This document shows, piece after piece, positions 17,780-26,914 of a stretch of DNA of 64,000 nucleotides (position 1 is the stretch's first letter; every line of letters begins with the position of its first letter). The notes under the pieces are model-generated. The model was given only the letters and a program-made list of their open reading frames with translations. It was not told where the DNA came from and did no database searches. The stretch is from Spirochaetia bacterium (GTDB lineage: Bacteria; Spirochaetota; Spirochaetia; Sphaerochaetales; Sphaerochaetaceae), in contig JAKVOU010000001.1 of the NCBI GenBank assembly GCA_022482625.1, forward strand, positions 974,784 to 1,038,783, written 5' to 3'. The position numbers were made by a program, and so were the translations under genes.

Positions 17780-20369
17780 CTACACGGCCATAAGACGGGA
17801 GGACACCCCAAGCTTTCCGAAGATACTCAGTACATGTGTTTTCACTGTAGCCAAGGATATGCAAAGCCTATCCGCAATTTCTTTGTTGGTGATACCCAAG
17901 GCCAGTTCTTCCAGTACTTCCTGTTCCCTTACAGACAGCTGTTCAGGAAGCCGTCCACATATACCATCGTATCCACAGACTTGCCATACCCTTCTTAGGA
18001 ATGTCAATTCACCTTTCGACATCGAGCGATCCGCTGATGAAAAGGCCGACAATGGAACCAAGAGTACTGACCTTTCCAAATAAAATGGCAAAAGGATACA
18101 ATCTGCACTTGCATAGTGAATGGCTTCCCTGAGCAGGTTCATCACTTCACGTTGCTCGCTAGTCAGCTTTTTCCCAACTGTCAGCAGATGTATCTTGAGC
18201 AATCCGGCTTCTACCAGGCGAAGTTTGTTTTTTTTCAGACGAGAAATAGCCAACACATCATCAACTTCTTCCATTGCTTCAGCTTCTTTGCCCTGACCGG
18301 CAAGCAGACGGGCACGAAGAAGGCGCAGGAATGGCTGCAGGTATTGACGTCGGTCAGTTCCTAGTTCACGTAGAAAAGTAGAAGACATCGAAGGATCAAG
18401 ACATCCTTCACAGGCAAATTCCCAAACCAAACGACCAAGATTGAACAATGACAGCGTAGGATAGGTATTCAGCAGTTTTTCAAATCCAGCCTGTCCCTCT
18501 GCAATATTCCCGGACAACAACAATAGTTCTGACTGATGGAACTGCAAGGTAATATCAGCAATATCCAGATGGTACCGTTGGTTCCGTAATATCGAGGCAG
18601 CCTTTTCTATGTTTTCGCCTGCCTCCAGGAGCTCCATCCTACGCATCAGAACCCCGGCCAATCCAAAGAAATAGTTTATCTTGATACCGGAAATCATTGC
18701 TTTGGCATTGCAGAACCGGAAAGTCTGGGCATAACATGACAGACTTTTGTTAAGATTTCCAGTTTCTTCATAGACCTGTGCCAGCTGATTATAGGCAAAG
18801 AACGTAACAAACATATTGGCCCCGGAGCAAGTCTGCACAGCAAGCTCAATCCCATATTCTGCTTCGTCATAAAGCATTTTCTCCATCTGTATTGTAGAAT
18901 TACCGACCAATATCATTGCCTGTGATACAGGCCCGAGCCCAACATTCTTGAGCAAATCCACCGGTAGTACACGCATGGATGGTTGAATGCCGTTTTCTGC
19001 ATTCAGATACACATCCAAAGCCTGTATGACCTGCAATAAGCCAGGGTCATTGCATTCCTCCTGGTATCTCCTGCTTATCTGCCTGCAACGTTCACTGTCC
19101 AGATTGGCAAGATTATACAGGAAACACTGGACCGTAAGATCAGTATGCTGTACGAGCAAATCAAGGGGAATCCTGTTGAGATAGCTCCATGCCCCAGTCT
19201 GTCCTTCCATCGACTGTGCCAAGCGGAGTACATCTGCATATTCTTCAGCCTCACAATACTCATCCATAGCCGATTCCTTGTCTCCCCGCTTTTCAAACTT
19301 TCTTGCAGCATTGCAACGCAGTGCCCTACGTTCCTGTCATGGCAATTTACCGAACAACTGTGCGAGATAAGCTGAAAGCATATTGTGATAACGATAAATG
19401 CCTTTTTTTACATCTACACAGACAATAAAAAGATTCTTATGGATAAGCTGGTCTACTATCTGGACAATATCCGCTTCGGTAAACTGCGGCAACAGTGCGA
19501 CACAAAGGTCGGCATCAAAGTAAGAAAGGAATCCTGTCCTGACCAGAAAGCTCTTTTCATCCTGACAAAAGGATAGTAAACATCTCCCGTGTCAGATAGG
19601 AAGCCGCAATGCCTCCGCCTGCACGAAGCAAATGTCCGAAGGAAGAGCCGATAATACCGGAAGCTGCAGCAAGCTGCAGACCTCCCACCCATCCTTCAGC
19701 ATAGGTATTGAGTCTTGTCAGTTCTTCATCATCCGCCTGGAGTTTCAGAGTATGCTTCAGGAAAGCAATGCCTTCGTCCGGTGCAAACTGCATTTTCTTT
19801 GCATCAATGAAAAACAGCTTGCCGGACATAGCCAAGGACCCAAGATATACCGGCGGATCTTCCCGTGACAGCATGAACAGATGAAAGTTAGGCGGCATGG
19901 CACTGAAAAAAAACTCAAGCATCCGGATCAAGGTCGCATCATGAATACAATGGACATCATCCAGCACGAGGTAATATTCGACGTCATTTGCACAAATCCT
20001 GTTGATAAGAAGCGTGAGCAGATTCTCCATATGTGAAGCATCAGGATTGGCACGCATCAATGCCAATAAATTCCCATCATCTTCCCAAAAAGCACTGACG
20101 GCAGCGGTAATATACAGCCAGAACGTATAGGCATTGGTATTCGAAGCATCCAGAGAAACCCATTCTACCGGTGCCAATCCTGTTTCCTTGATAAAGGAAG
20201 AAAGCAATGTCGTTTTGCCTGTACCTGTACCACTGCATATAAAGATCACACTCTTGTCAAGGTTGTGTGAAAGCTGGGAAAACAATGACGTCCTTACGAT
20301 ATAGTCCTCACGAGGAGCCGGCACTGTCAGTTTTGTCGAAAGAAGCAATGCCCGTGAAGATCCTTCCAT
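17780..20369 (-). pseudogene. MalT-like LuxR-family ATP-dependent regulator, disrupted
   Basis: Large LuxR regulator of the MalT/LAL type, about 860 residues if repaired. The start is the ATG at 20369 with AAGGAGGAGACAGG upstream. The N-terminal ATPase has Walker A CSGTGTGKTT and Walker B YYLVLDDVH; a TPR-like middle region follows; the C terminus is a LuxR helix-turn-helix (LSVREQEVLEELALG ... NKEIADRL) ending at 17780. Two lesions are visible. A frameshift at about 19565 ends the first frame at a TGA, while the match continues in another frame as FCQDEKSFLVRTGFLSYF. An in-frame TGA at 19337-19339 then follows LAQLFGKLP, after which sense codons (QERRALRCNAARKFEKRG) lead into the long C-terminal frame. 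Having both a shift and a nonsense codon favours true inactivation. It lies downstream of the efflux genes it may once have controlled. Confidence 0.82.
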
Positions 20370-20435
20370 CCTGTCTCCTCCTTGGAATCCTGATACGGAC
20401 AGCATACCACACCTGTACCCATGGCCCAATGGTTC

Positions 20436-21413
20436 CTAATCAGCTTTTATGTACGATTTTCCAAGGATATACCAAGAAATTCCAAACAATGTACAGGAAA
20501 CGACAACGACATATCCCATAGATATCCATGATACAGGAAAACCACCGGCCAGTTGTCCTGCAAAATCCATCAATGCCTTCTGTGGCAGAAATCTGGTTAC
20601 CGTATCAAGTACGGCATGGGAAGTTGCCTTGGCTGAAAACCCTCCGGCCAATATCGAAGCCAAGACCGTCACGGCATTGCCAAGCATATTTGCATTGTCA
20701 GCTTTCCTGAACAATGTATGAAGCAACAGGGAAAAAGAAAGCCCCAGGAAACCAAGGACCAACATGAAACCTGCATAGGCACCAAGGGAAAAACCGATGT
20801 TGATACCAGCCAGTTTCAGGATACACAAAAGACAATATTCAGGAAAAAACAGTGAGAAGCAATAGACACAATGCGCAGCAAGATACTCTCCGAAGGAAAC
20901 AGGAGCAGCTATAATTCGTCTCAGGATACCAGTTTCATTGTCATCAGCAAAGACAAACATAAAGGAAGAGGAGAGCATAAGCAAAAACATCATCATGAAG
21001 CCGATGATATTCACACCAACATTCCGCATGGTCTCCATCGTCACCGTCGTTTCCGGGTCTTCAAGCAACTGAAGCAATTGGTTACGAAAGGATGTGCCAT
21101 AGAGTGTATCGACATGGATACCTCCTGCTGCATCGACGGTAACATAGGCATCATACTTCTGTTCCATGAACTGTGACCGGGGTGGTTTTTCCCCTACGAC
21201 AGTCACTGACAGTTGTTTTAGGTTTTCCGACAAGGGAATAGCCTGTGCAGCTTCGGATGAAAAGGCAACATGAGCTGCAGGCCGGGGACTTTCAGTCAGA
21301 TAGACAGCAAGCAGAATCGAGCAAAGGGCAAACACCGTCATGACAATGAAAGAAACAAGTTCCGGTATGGTATGCAGATAATCATTTTTCAATATGGCAA
21401 AAAAATTTTTCAT
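20436..21413 (-). CDS. ABC-2 type transporter permease (second subunit)
   Basis: Membrane permease of 325 residues with the ABC-2 layout: one N-terminal helix, a large extracytoplasmic loop, then five or six helices (VNIIGFMMMFLLMLSSSFMFVF onward). ATG at 21413 with GGAGG nine bases upstream; this start forms an ATGA overlap with the end of the preceding permease's second frame, so I choose it over the ATG 33 bases upstream. It would pair with the upstream permease and the ATPase at 22161-23099 to export a drug, peptide or lipid. The partner permease is frameshifted, so the exporter may be inactive as sequenced. Substrate unknown. Confidence 0.8.
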   Translation of the reverse strand: MKNFFAILKNDYLHTIPELVSFIVMTVFALCSILLAVYLTESPRPAAHVAFSSEAAQAIPLSENLKQLSVTVVGEKPPRSQFMEQKYDAYVTVDAAGGIHVDTLYGTSFRNQLLQLLEDPETTVTMETMRNVGVNIIGFMMMFLLMLSSSFMFVFADDNETGILRRIIAAPVSFGEYLAAHCVYCFSLFFPEYCLLCILKLAGINIGFSLGAYAGFMLVLGFLGLSFSLLLHTLFRKADNANMLGNAVTVLASILAGGFSAKATSHAVLDTVTRFLPQKALMDFAGQLAGGFPVSWISMGYVVVVSCTLFGISWYILGKSYIKAD

Positions 21414-22149
21414 AAGTAATCCTCCGTTCTGAATGTCAGCTGACAACCGATTACAAGCAGCAGACCTACAAGCGCAGCCATCCCAAAAATAGGAAATGTA
21501 TAGCGTAAGCTACCGTCGCTGACCAAAGTAAAGAATCCCTCGTTGATCCATCGCACAGGGGATACCCTGGAAATGGCCGCAATGGCAGATCCCAAGCCAT
21601 CCGTCGGGAAAAAGGTCCCCCCATGATACATAGCAAAGTGATTACCGTGCTCAACAGCGAACTTGCCGACTCTTCACTATGCAACACACAGCAAAAGACC
21701 CCCCCCAACGCAGCCGAAGCAAATTCAACAGGTCCCATAAGCAGGATTACTGCCACCGGATGACTGCCAAGGTTCACCCGCAGCAGGGGACATAATACAG
21801 CAAGCAAAAGCAGGTGGAGCCCCCAGTCAAACACGAACGATGAAAATATCTTGGAAAACCAAAGTGAAAAACTGCCTGCAGGTGAAAAGATTATACGCAG
21901 ATTCGGGCGCCTGATATCCCGTTCCATAAAGCAGTTGGAAGCTGTCATTGCCCCGTCCAGCATTGCAAAGACAAGCATGGAAACCAAGTAATATTGGTAT
22001 GCATCCTGCATGTTCGCATAACTTCCTCCGGCAAGCAATCCCATGATGATGATCAGCATTGCTGCAAACAAGGTATTTGCAAAGACCAGGACCGGATTTT
22101 TCAACAGGTTGGTCAGGTCCATACGAAACAGTACGGTAAAGCGTCTCAT
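21410..22149 (-). pseudogene. ABC-2 type permease (first subunit), frameshifted in a G tract
   Basis: ABC-2 permease of about 245 residues that reads normally from the ATG at 22149 (GAGGAGG upstream) to about 21628. There a run of six Cs on the plus strand (21618-21623) leaves the frame one base short. The original frame runs on as unrelated sequence to a stop at 21466, while the expected sequence continues in another frame (GGTFFPTDGLGSAIAAISRVSPVRW) to a stop at 21410. That stop overlaps the next permease start as ATGA, with its ribosome-binding site inside, which is strong evidence that the second frame is the ancestral end. A separate eight-C tract at 21699-21706 in the same gene is in frame. 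The cause may be slippage, decay or sequencing error. Confidence 0.8.
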
Positions 22150-22160
22150 ACGTATCCTCC

Positions 22161-23099
22161 TCAGTCCCTCAGCCTTCTGCCGGTCAATTCAAGGAATACC
22201 ATCTCCAGACTTGCATCTTCACTGGTAATGTTTCGGATCTTCTCCCCATGATCAGCAAGCAGTGCAATGATCTTGTCAAGATTCTCTACACCCGTAAGGG
22301 AAGTAATTTCAAAAGCATTGCCTTTCATCCTGACATCCTGTACCCCTTCTATGGCAAAGAATGCATCATGGGATACCTTGCCGTTCCCATCTACTTCAAT
22401 AGTGTACTTTTTCTTGTTTGCCAAATGCTCCTTGAGACTTTCCTTGGTCCCTTCTGCAATGAGTATCCCATGGTCCAGGATAATGATCCGTGAGGAAATA
22501 GCCTCGACTTCCTCCAAGTAGTGGGTAGTATAGATGACCGTCATGCCATCATCTCGCAGTTTTCTAATGGAAGACAGAATATAATTCCGGCTCTGGGGGT
22601 CTATCCCGACGGTAGGTTCATCCATGATTACCAATTTCGGTGAATGTGCTATGGCACAGGCAATGTTGAGCCTTCGTTTCATTCCACCGGAAAAAGTCTT
22701 GACCTTGTCATGCCGTCTTTTCTCAAGTCCGGCAAATATCAAGGCTTTGTCCACGGCTTCTAAGAGCAAACGTCCATGCAATCCATAAAGTGCAGCAAAG
22801 AAACGGAGATTCTGCTCTGCGCTCAGCTGTTCATATAATGCTATATCCTGGGGAACAATTCCTAAGGATTGTCTATATGATTTCAGCTCTTTTCCTATAG
22901 GTTGTCCCTCAAAGCGAATATCACCACGGTCATAGCCAAGTGCAGCAGTCAGTATATTGATTGTTGTAGACTTGCCGGCCCCATTTGGTCCCAGGATACA
23001 CAGTATTTCCCTGCTATGTACGGCAAAGCTGAAATCATTGAGCACAACAGCATCGCCGAAACTTTTCGTAAGATGCTTTACTTCTAAAAGTTCTGTCAT
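22161..23099 (-). CDS. ABC transporter ATP-binding protein (drug-export type)
   Basis: ATPase of 312 residues that powers the ABC-2 permeases encoded just downstream. Motifs: Walker A GPNGAGKSTT at about residue 39, Q-loop VPQDIALYEQL, signature FSGGMKRRL at about 142, Walker B LVIMDEPTVGIDP, and the switch TTHYLEE. The C-terminal extra of about 90 residues is typical of DrrA/CcmA-like subunits. Start: ATG at 23099 with AGGAAG upstream; a longer frame upstream lacks a ribosome-binding site. It is followed 11 bases later by the first permease and preceded by the MFS exporter, suggesting one efflux operon. Confidence 0.88.
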   Translation of the reverse strand: MTELLEVKHLTKSFGDAVVLNDFSFAVHSREILCILGPNGAGKSTTINILTAALGYDRGDIRFEGQPIGKELKSYRQSLGIVPQDIALYEQLSAEQNLRFFAALYGLHGRLLLEAVDKALIFAGLEKRRHDKVKTFSGGMKRRLNIACAIAHSPKLVIMDEPTVGIDPQSRNYILSSIRKLRDDGMTVIYTTHYLEEVEAISSRIIILDHGILIAEGTKESLKEHLANKKKYTIEVDGNGKVSHDAFFAIEGVQDVRMKGNAFEITSLTGVENLDKIIALLADHGEKIRNITSEDASLEMVFLELTGRRLRD

Positions 23100-23165
23100 T
23101 TTTTTCTTCCTGCAGTCATCGTATGCAACAGGGAGAAAAAACAAATCAACCGAACGGTTGATATC

Positions 23166-24701
23166 TTACTGTTTTTTCTCGAACAAGGCTTCCTTCAGGA
23201 AAATCATCAGGAATGCACCGACAATTGCAGTCAGCATGCCGGCGAGAAATACGTCTTTCACTGCAGCAAGCAGGACATGATCTGCCTGTTGTAACAATGC
23301 ATTGAACTGCTGCAACACATCCTGTGGCAAATATGCCTGCAGTTTTTCAACAGCTCGGACATTGACCAAACCGGTAGGATTATGGACAAAAGCCTGAAGG
23401 GTAGCAGGCAGATGGTCCATATCGAGCCGAGCCAGTCCTACGCGCATTGCATTCGCAAGGATTGCTCCATAGACTGCAGAACCTACTGTCCGCCCCAAGT
23501 TCTTACAGAACATAACAGACGAAGTAATACTGCCGATTCTTTCACGTGGGACAGCATTCTGGGCATTTACATTGCTGATCGGCATGTTGATTCCGATTGC
23601 AAACCCCGTCAAGACTGCATACAACACGACGGTTCCATAGGTTGCATTCGCTCCCAAGGTCGACAGCAGGAACATCCCCCCAGCCGACAGGAGAAAGGCA
23701 CCGATGGAAAGCAACTTGCATTTTCCGATCCGAGAAATCAACTGCCCGGAAAGATTGCTTGCAAGCAATAGGCCGATCATCATAGGAGTAATGGCAATGC
23801 CGGACACTGTTGCCGAGGACCCCATTACCACTTGGACAAAGTATGGCAGGAAAAGAATGACGGCAAACATAAGTGCCTGATTGAGAAATGCCATGACCAA
23901 CGACATACTGACTGCTCTGTCCGAAAGGCAAGACAGAGAAATGACAGGATCTGCAGTCTTCGTTTCATGCCATCCGAACAGGACAAATCCGAGAGCAGCA
24001 AATATCAACAACCCCTTGAAAAACCAGGAATTCCATGGAAAGCAAGTCTCCACCAGACTGAATGCAAGAAGAAACGGCAACAAGGAAACAACCAGCAAGA
24101 CAATGCCATTGCCGTCAATATCCTTGGACTTATCTTCCTTACAATCAGGAAGATTCACTGCGATGAATACTGCGGCGACAATGCCAAGCGGAAGATTCAG
24201 GAAAAAGATCCATCTCCACCCCAAGTAGTCAGTGACCAATCCTCCGACCACAGGACCGATGATGCTTGCAACGCCGGACGTTACCAAGCCTGTATACTTC
24301 CCACGCTGTTGCGGCGGAAACAACAATGCAACGGTAGTAAAAACACTGGAGACGATACAACCGCCTCCAAGTCCCTGGACACTGCGGGCAACTACCAGCC
24401 ACAGCAGGTTCCGAGAGCAACCACAGAAGACAGAACCAAAAAGAAATACAAAGATTCCTGCAAGGAATACCGGTTTGTCACCATAGGCATCGGAAATCTC
24501 ACCACAAATCGGAATGATTATCGTCGATCCGAGCATATAGGCAGTAAATGGCCATGCATAGTACTGCATGCCATGCAACTCACCTATAATTTGTTTCATG
24601 GCAGTACTTACGACCGTAGTATCAAGTGCGTAAAGCAAAAGGCTTGTCATCAGACCAATGAAAATTCCCACCACTTTCTTCTTGTCAATCAATCCATTCA
24701 T
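23166..24701 (-). CDS. DHA2-family MFS multidrug exporter (EmrB/QacA type)
   Basis: Drug:proton antiporter of 511 residues with about 14 membrane helices. The DHA2 signatures are visible: LDTTVVSTAM in helix 1, PFTAYMLGSTIIIPICGEISDAYGDK (helix 2 and loop), and ARSVQGLGGGCI with the antiporter-motif region GPVVGGLVTDYLGWRWIF. Start: ATG at 24701 with AAGGAAG upstream. A TATAAT at 24773-24778 (minus strand) lies inside a palindrome matching the one in front of the PadR gene, so PadR control is likely. It is the first gene of the apparent efflux operon MFS-ATPase-permease-permease. Substrates unknown. Confidence 0.88.
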   Translation of the reverse strand: MNGLIDKKKVVGIFIGLMTSLLLYALDTTVVSTAMKQIIGELHGMQYYAWPFTAYMLGSTIIIPICGEISDAYGDKPVFLAGIFVFLFGSVFCGCSRNLLWLVVARSVQGLGGGCIVSSVFTTVALLFPPQQRGKYTGLVTSGVASIIGPVVGGLVTDYLGWRWIFFLNLPLGIVAAVFIAVNLPDCKEDKSKDIDGNGIVLLVVSLLPFLLAFSLVETCFPWNSWFFKGLLIFAALGFVLFGWHETKTADPVISLSCLSDRAVSMSLVMAFLNQALMFAVILFLPYFVQVVMGSSATVSGIAITPMMIGLLLASNLSGQLISRIGKCKLLSIGAFLLSAGGMFLLSTLGANATYGTVVLYAVLTGFAIGINMPISNVNAQNAVPRERIGSITSSVMFCKNLGRTVGSAVYGAILANAMRVGLARLDMDHLPATLQAFVHNPTGLVNVRAVEKLQAYLPQDVLQQFNALLQQADHVLLAAVKDVFLAGMLTAIVGAFLMIFLKEALFEKKQ

Positions 24702-24761
24702 CGTTGTTTCCTTCCTGAAATAAAATGGTATTGCTATTGTTTCAGTTGTTACTATTTGTTA

Positions 24762-24784
24762 TATTAGTATATATTATACCATAA
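24762..24784. promoter_or_regulatory. Probable PadR operator at the MFS promoter
   Basis: The left arm TATTAGTATA (24762-24771) is identical to the arm of the perfect palindrome before the PadR gene. After a 3-base spacer the right arm TATACCATAA matches TATACTAATA at 7 of 10 positions. The site overlaps a minus-strand -10 box TATAAT (24773-24778) about 60 bases before the MFS start, a repressing position. Confidence 0.65.
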
Positions 24785-24807
24785 AGAGCAAAAAACGAAT
24801 CAGCAGT

Positions 24808-25323
24808 TCACTGATCCAGATGAAAATCACAGGCCCAGCGATAGAACAGCTCATACATCCTGACATAAAGCGTAATGATTGCCTTGGCCTCGTTGGATTT
24901 ACCGCCTTCCTGCTCCAATACAAGCTCCATATATTTCAGTTTCACGTAGAGTTTTCCCTGCAAATCATGGAGCATTTGTTCTGCTACAGGTTTTTCCAGA
25001 TGGTGCAGATTACTGATGAAAGCCGTAAAATCAATATAAACGAACCCCGGTTTTTGGCTATAGGTCTCCATCAATGCCTGAAAATGTTTCTGTCCTTTTC
25101 CATTGACTGAATAGATGGTCTTTTCAGGCATCTCACCTTCCTTGACTACCTTGGTATCGAGATAACCGCGTCCGGCAAGCTGAACCAAGTTCTTGTAAAC
25201 TGCAGGAGAGCTTATCTTTACCCAATTGCTGACCCGTGCAATTTCCATCTGCTTTTTCAGTTCATAGGCATTCATCGGATGGTCAATCAAGGAACCAAGC
25301 AACATAAGGTCAATGGCAGACAT
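24808..25323 (-). CDS. PadR-family transcriptional repressor
   Basis: PadR regulator of about 171 residues: an N-terminal winged helix (LMLLGSLIDHPMNAYELKKQM ... ISSPAVYKNLVQLAGRGYLDTKV) followed by the C-terminal helical Vir_act_alpha-type domain that dimerises. Family members repress neighbouring efflux genes and are released when the transported compound binds. I choose the ATG at 25323 because AGGAG lies about nine bases before it; the ATG at 25332 abuts AGGAG directly. The gene lies just upstream of the MFS exporter, with matching operators at both promoters, so it likely represses itself and the efflux operon. Confidence 0.88.
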   Translation of the reverse strand: MSAIDLMLLGSLIDHPMNAYELKKQMEIARVSNWVKISSPAVYKNLVQLAGRGYLDTKVVKEGEMPEKTIYSVNGKGQKHFQALMETYSQKPGFVYIDFTAFISNLHHLEKPVAEQMLHDLQGKLYVKLKYMELVLEQEGGKSNEAKAIITLYVRMYELFYRWACDFHLDQ

Positions 25324-25336
25324 AGATGGCATCTCC

Positions 25337-25359
25337 TATTAGTATAAAATATACTAATA
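25337..25359. promoter_or_regulatory. PadR autoregulatory operator (perfect inverted repeat)
   Basis: Perfect inverted repeat with 10-base arms: TATTAGTATA (25337-25346), spacer AAA, TATACTAATA (25350-25359). It covers the expected transcription start and touches the -10 box of the PadR promoter. Confidence 0.75.
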
Positions 25360-25387
25360 TCATATATCCCAGTTATAGAGTTGTCAA
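25359..25387 (-). promoter_or_regulatory. Sigma70-type promoter of the PadR gene
   Basis: On the minus strand, -35 TTGACA (25382-25387), a 17-base spacer and -10 TATGAT (25359-25364). The start is predicted at about 25352, inside the palindrome, so repressor binding would block initiation. Confidence 0.7.
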
Positions 25388-25397
25388 CAACCTTTAC

Positions 25398-25424
25398 CTT
25401 AAAAGGACATCTTTCCCTTTTAAG
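25398..25424. terminator. Hairpin at the 3' end of the Dam-like gene
   Basis: CTTAAAAGG (25398-25406) pairs perfectly with CCTTTTAAG (25416-25424). It overlaps the stop codon of the methylase. No T-run follows on the minus strand, so it is a weak terminator or processing signal. Confidence 0.35.
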
Positions 25425-26352
25425 AATGGAAATTCACCAAAGAATTTTCTACGGATTTCTCATTTCGTGCAGTCAGGTAATCCAACGGATCAATCGTCGG
25501 CATCCCGCAAGGGACTTTGAGACTCGGCGCATAGAAGACAAATTCCTTCCCTTTTCGCCTCGTGGCAGAAATACTGTAATTAAGTATCTGTTCAGTACAT
25601 CTGAAATCACCATACAGTACAGCAATCGGATAGCAGACATCATAGGAAATAATCCAGTTCAAGTCACTGAATTCCGTATGCAGGAAACTGGAGACTTCTG
25701 CATGGTCCGTCGGTTCATAAGCATTCAGGTAAAGGCTACGACCTTTTTCATAGTATGGAGGATCAAGATAGACAAGGCTTTTCTGTTTTCTGAAGACAGG
25801 AACTTTCTCCCTGAGGAAATCCAAGCAGTCCTCGTTGGTAACAGTAATGGCATCACGGTAGCTAGCTATCACCTCAATACGATGCGCAAGATTCGCATGA
25901 TGATACCTGGCACCAATTTTCCATCGTCCGGACTGCTTTTTACCACCGATCGGGCCAGCCTTGATGATACCGGACCTGTTGCATCTATTCAAAAAAAATG
26001 TCGCAAAGCCTCGCTCCAACAAGGAAGCATGATCTTCTGGAGCAGCAAGTATTGCACGCTGAAGATACCAATTTTCAATAGTTGCTTCTGTAGTCGCAAG
26101 CAATGAAAGAAAATCATTAGTATCATGAAGCATAGAATACCAAAAGGCATAAATATTCGGATCCAAGTCATTTATGTATATATGCTTGGCATACCCAGAA
26201 AAAAGGAGATCAAGAGCAACACCAGCTCCACCGGCATACGGCTCTGCATACACGCCCCCACAGAGATCGTTCTCCAGCATAAGTTCCTTGATATACCCAC
26301 TGAGCCGACATTTACCTCCTGGGTATCTAAGTGGTGATAGAAAATTATCCAT
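25420..26352 (-). CDS. DNA adenine methylase, D12/Dam class
   Basis: N6-adenine methyltransferase of 310 residues, MethyltransfD12 family. The N-terminal RYPGGK (residues 8-13) and the SAM-binding YAEPYAGGAGVAL (about 35-47) precede the catalytic LVYLDPPYYEKG at about residue 192. GATC is the usual target of this class but cannot be read from the protein. No restriction endonuclease gene adjoins it, so it looks solitary: epigenetic marking, host protection, or the remainder of an R-M pair. The ATG at 26352 follows a very AT-rich upstream region. Family membership is certain; specificity unknown. Confidence 0.85.
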   Translation of the reverse strand: MDNFLSPLRYPGGKCRLSGYIKELMLENDLCGGVYAEPYAGGAGVALDLLFSGYAKHIYINDLDPNIYAFWYSMLHDTNDFLSLLATTEATIENWYLQRAILAAPEDHASLLERGFATFFLNRCNRSGIIKAGPIGGKKQSGRWKIGARYHHANLAHRIEVIASYRDAITVTNEDCLDFLREKVPVFRKQKSLVYLDPPYYEKGRSLYLNAYEPTDHAEVSSFLHTEFSDLNWIISYDVCYPIAVLYGDFRCTEQILNYSISATRRKGKEFVFYAPSLKVPCGMPTIDPLDYLTARNEKSVENSLVNFHS

Positions 26353-26673
26353 TATAGTCTCAAATATAGCATGAAAACAAAATTTTGCACATTAATAATC
26401 TTAAGTTATGTGATTAAAAGTTACTTTATTGTTCTGATAAAAATTGTAAAACAATAAAACAAGCTCAAAACAATTGAATTTTAGTTAGTAAATAACTAAT
26501 TTAAACAGATAATTAACTGACACATAATTACTCATATCTATGGACTTAAATAAATCAGTTGCGACTATTCCTATTTTCAAAAAAAATTCAATATATGATT
26601 AATATTAATAAGCCATTATTTGCACCATATAGTTATTATGCTTATTATATTATATTTTTTCAAAAATTATAAG
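26353..26673. other. AT-rich intergenic region
   Basis: About 320 bases of very AT-rich sequence upstream of the Dam-like gene. It should carry that gene's promoter. No RNA gene or repeat is apparent. Confidence 0.5.
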
Positions 26674-26868
26674 TTATTTTCCTACACAACAATATGTTAT
26701 TATATTTATATCTTTAAGTAACCTATCATCTGGTTTTCCATTATCATCAGTCTTTAAGCATAAAAATAAATCATTCGGTGTTGGCCACATCCAGTTCCTT
26801 TGATAAAATACAGTTACTTTAAAGTAATTTGCAGAGTTTTCCGTGTATAGGGAAAAATCGGAATTCAT
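26674..26868 (-). CDS. Possible small protein, unknown
   Basis: A 64-codon frame with ATG at 26868 and AAGG eight bases upstream, encoding a soluble peptide with a Trp/Pro cluster (NWMWPTPND) and a Cys pair near the end. It is divergent from the HD-GYP gene and upstream of the Dam-like gene. I do not recognise it. The ribosome-binding site and composition make it slightly better than random. Confidence 0.3.
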   Translation of the reverse strand: MNSDFSLYTENSANYFKVTVFYQRNWMWPTPNDLFLCLKTDDNGKPDDRLLKDINIITYCCVGK

Positions 26869-26914
26869 CTGTTACCTTAGAAATATCTTTAACCGATATA
26901 AAAAGGAACATGCT

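Noticed and set aside
19337..19339. TGA as a recoded (Sec or Trp) codon in the LuxR gene
   Set aside because: The gene also carries a frameshift, no Sec element is apparent, and TGA ends other genes normally in the window.
23832..24767. 311-codon plus-strand frame opposite the MFS exporter
   Set aside because: Its sequence is the antisense of a clear 14-helix transporter; it is very charged and lacks any family signal.
25420..26352. Dam-like gene as half of a restriction-modification pair
   Set aside because: Neither neighbour is a recognisable endonuclease; the 64-codon frame next to it shows no nuclease motif.
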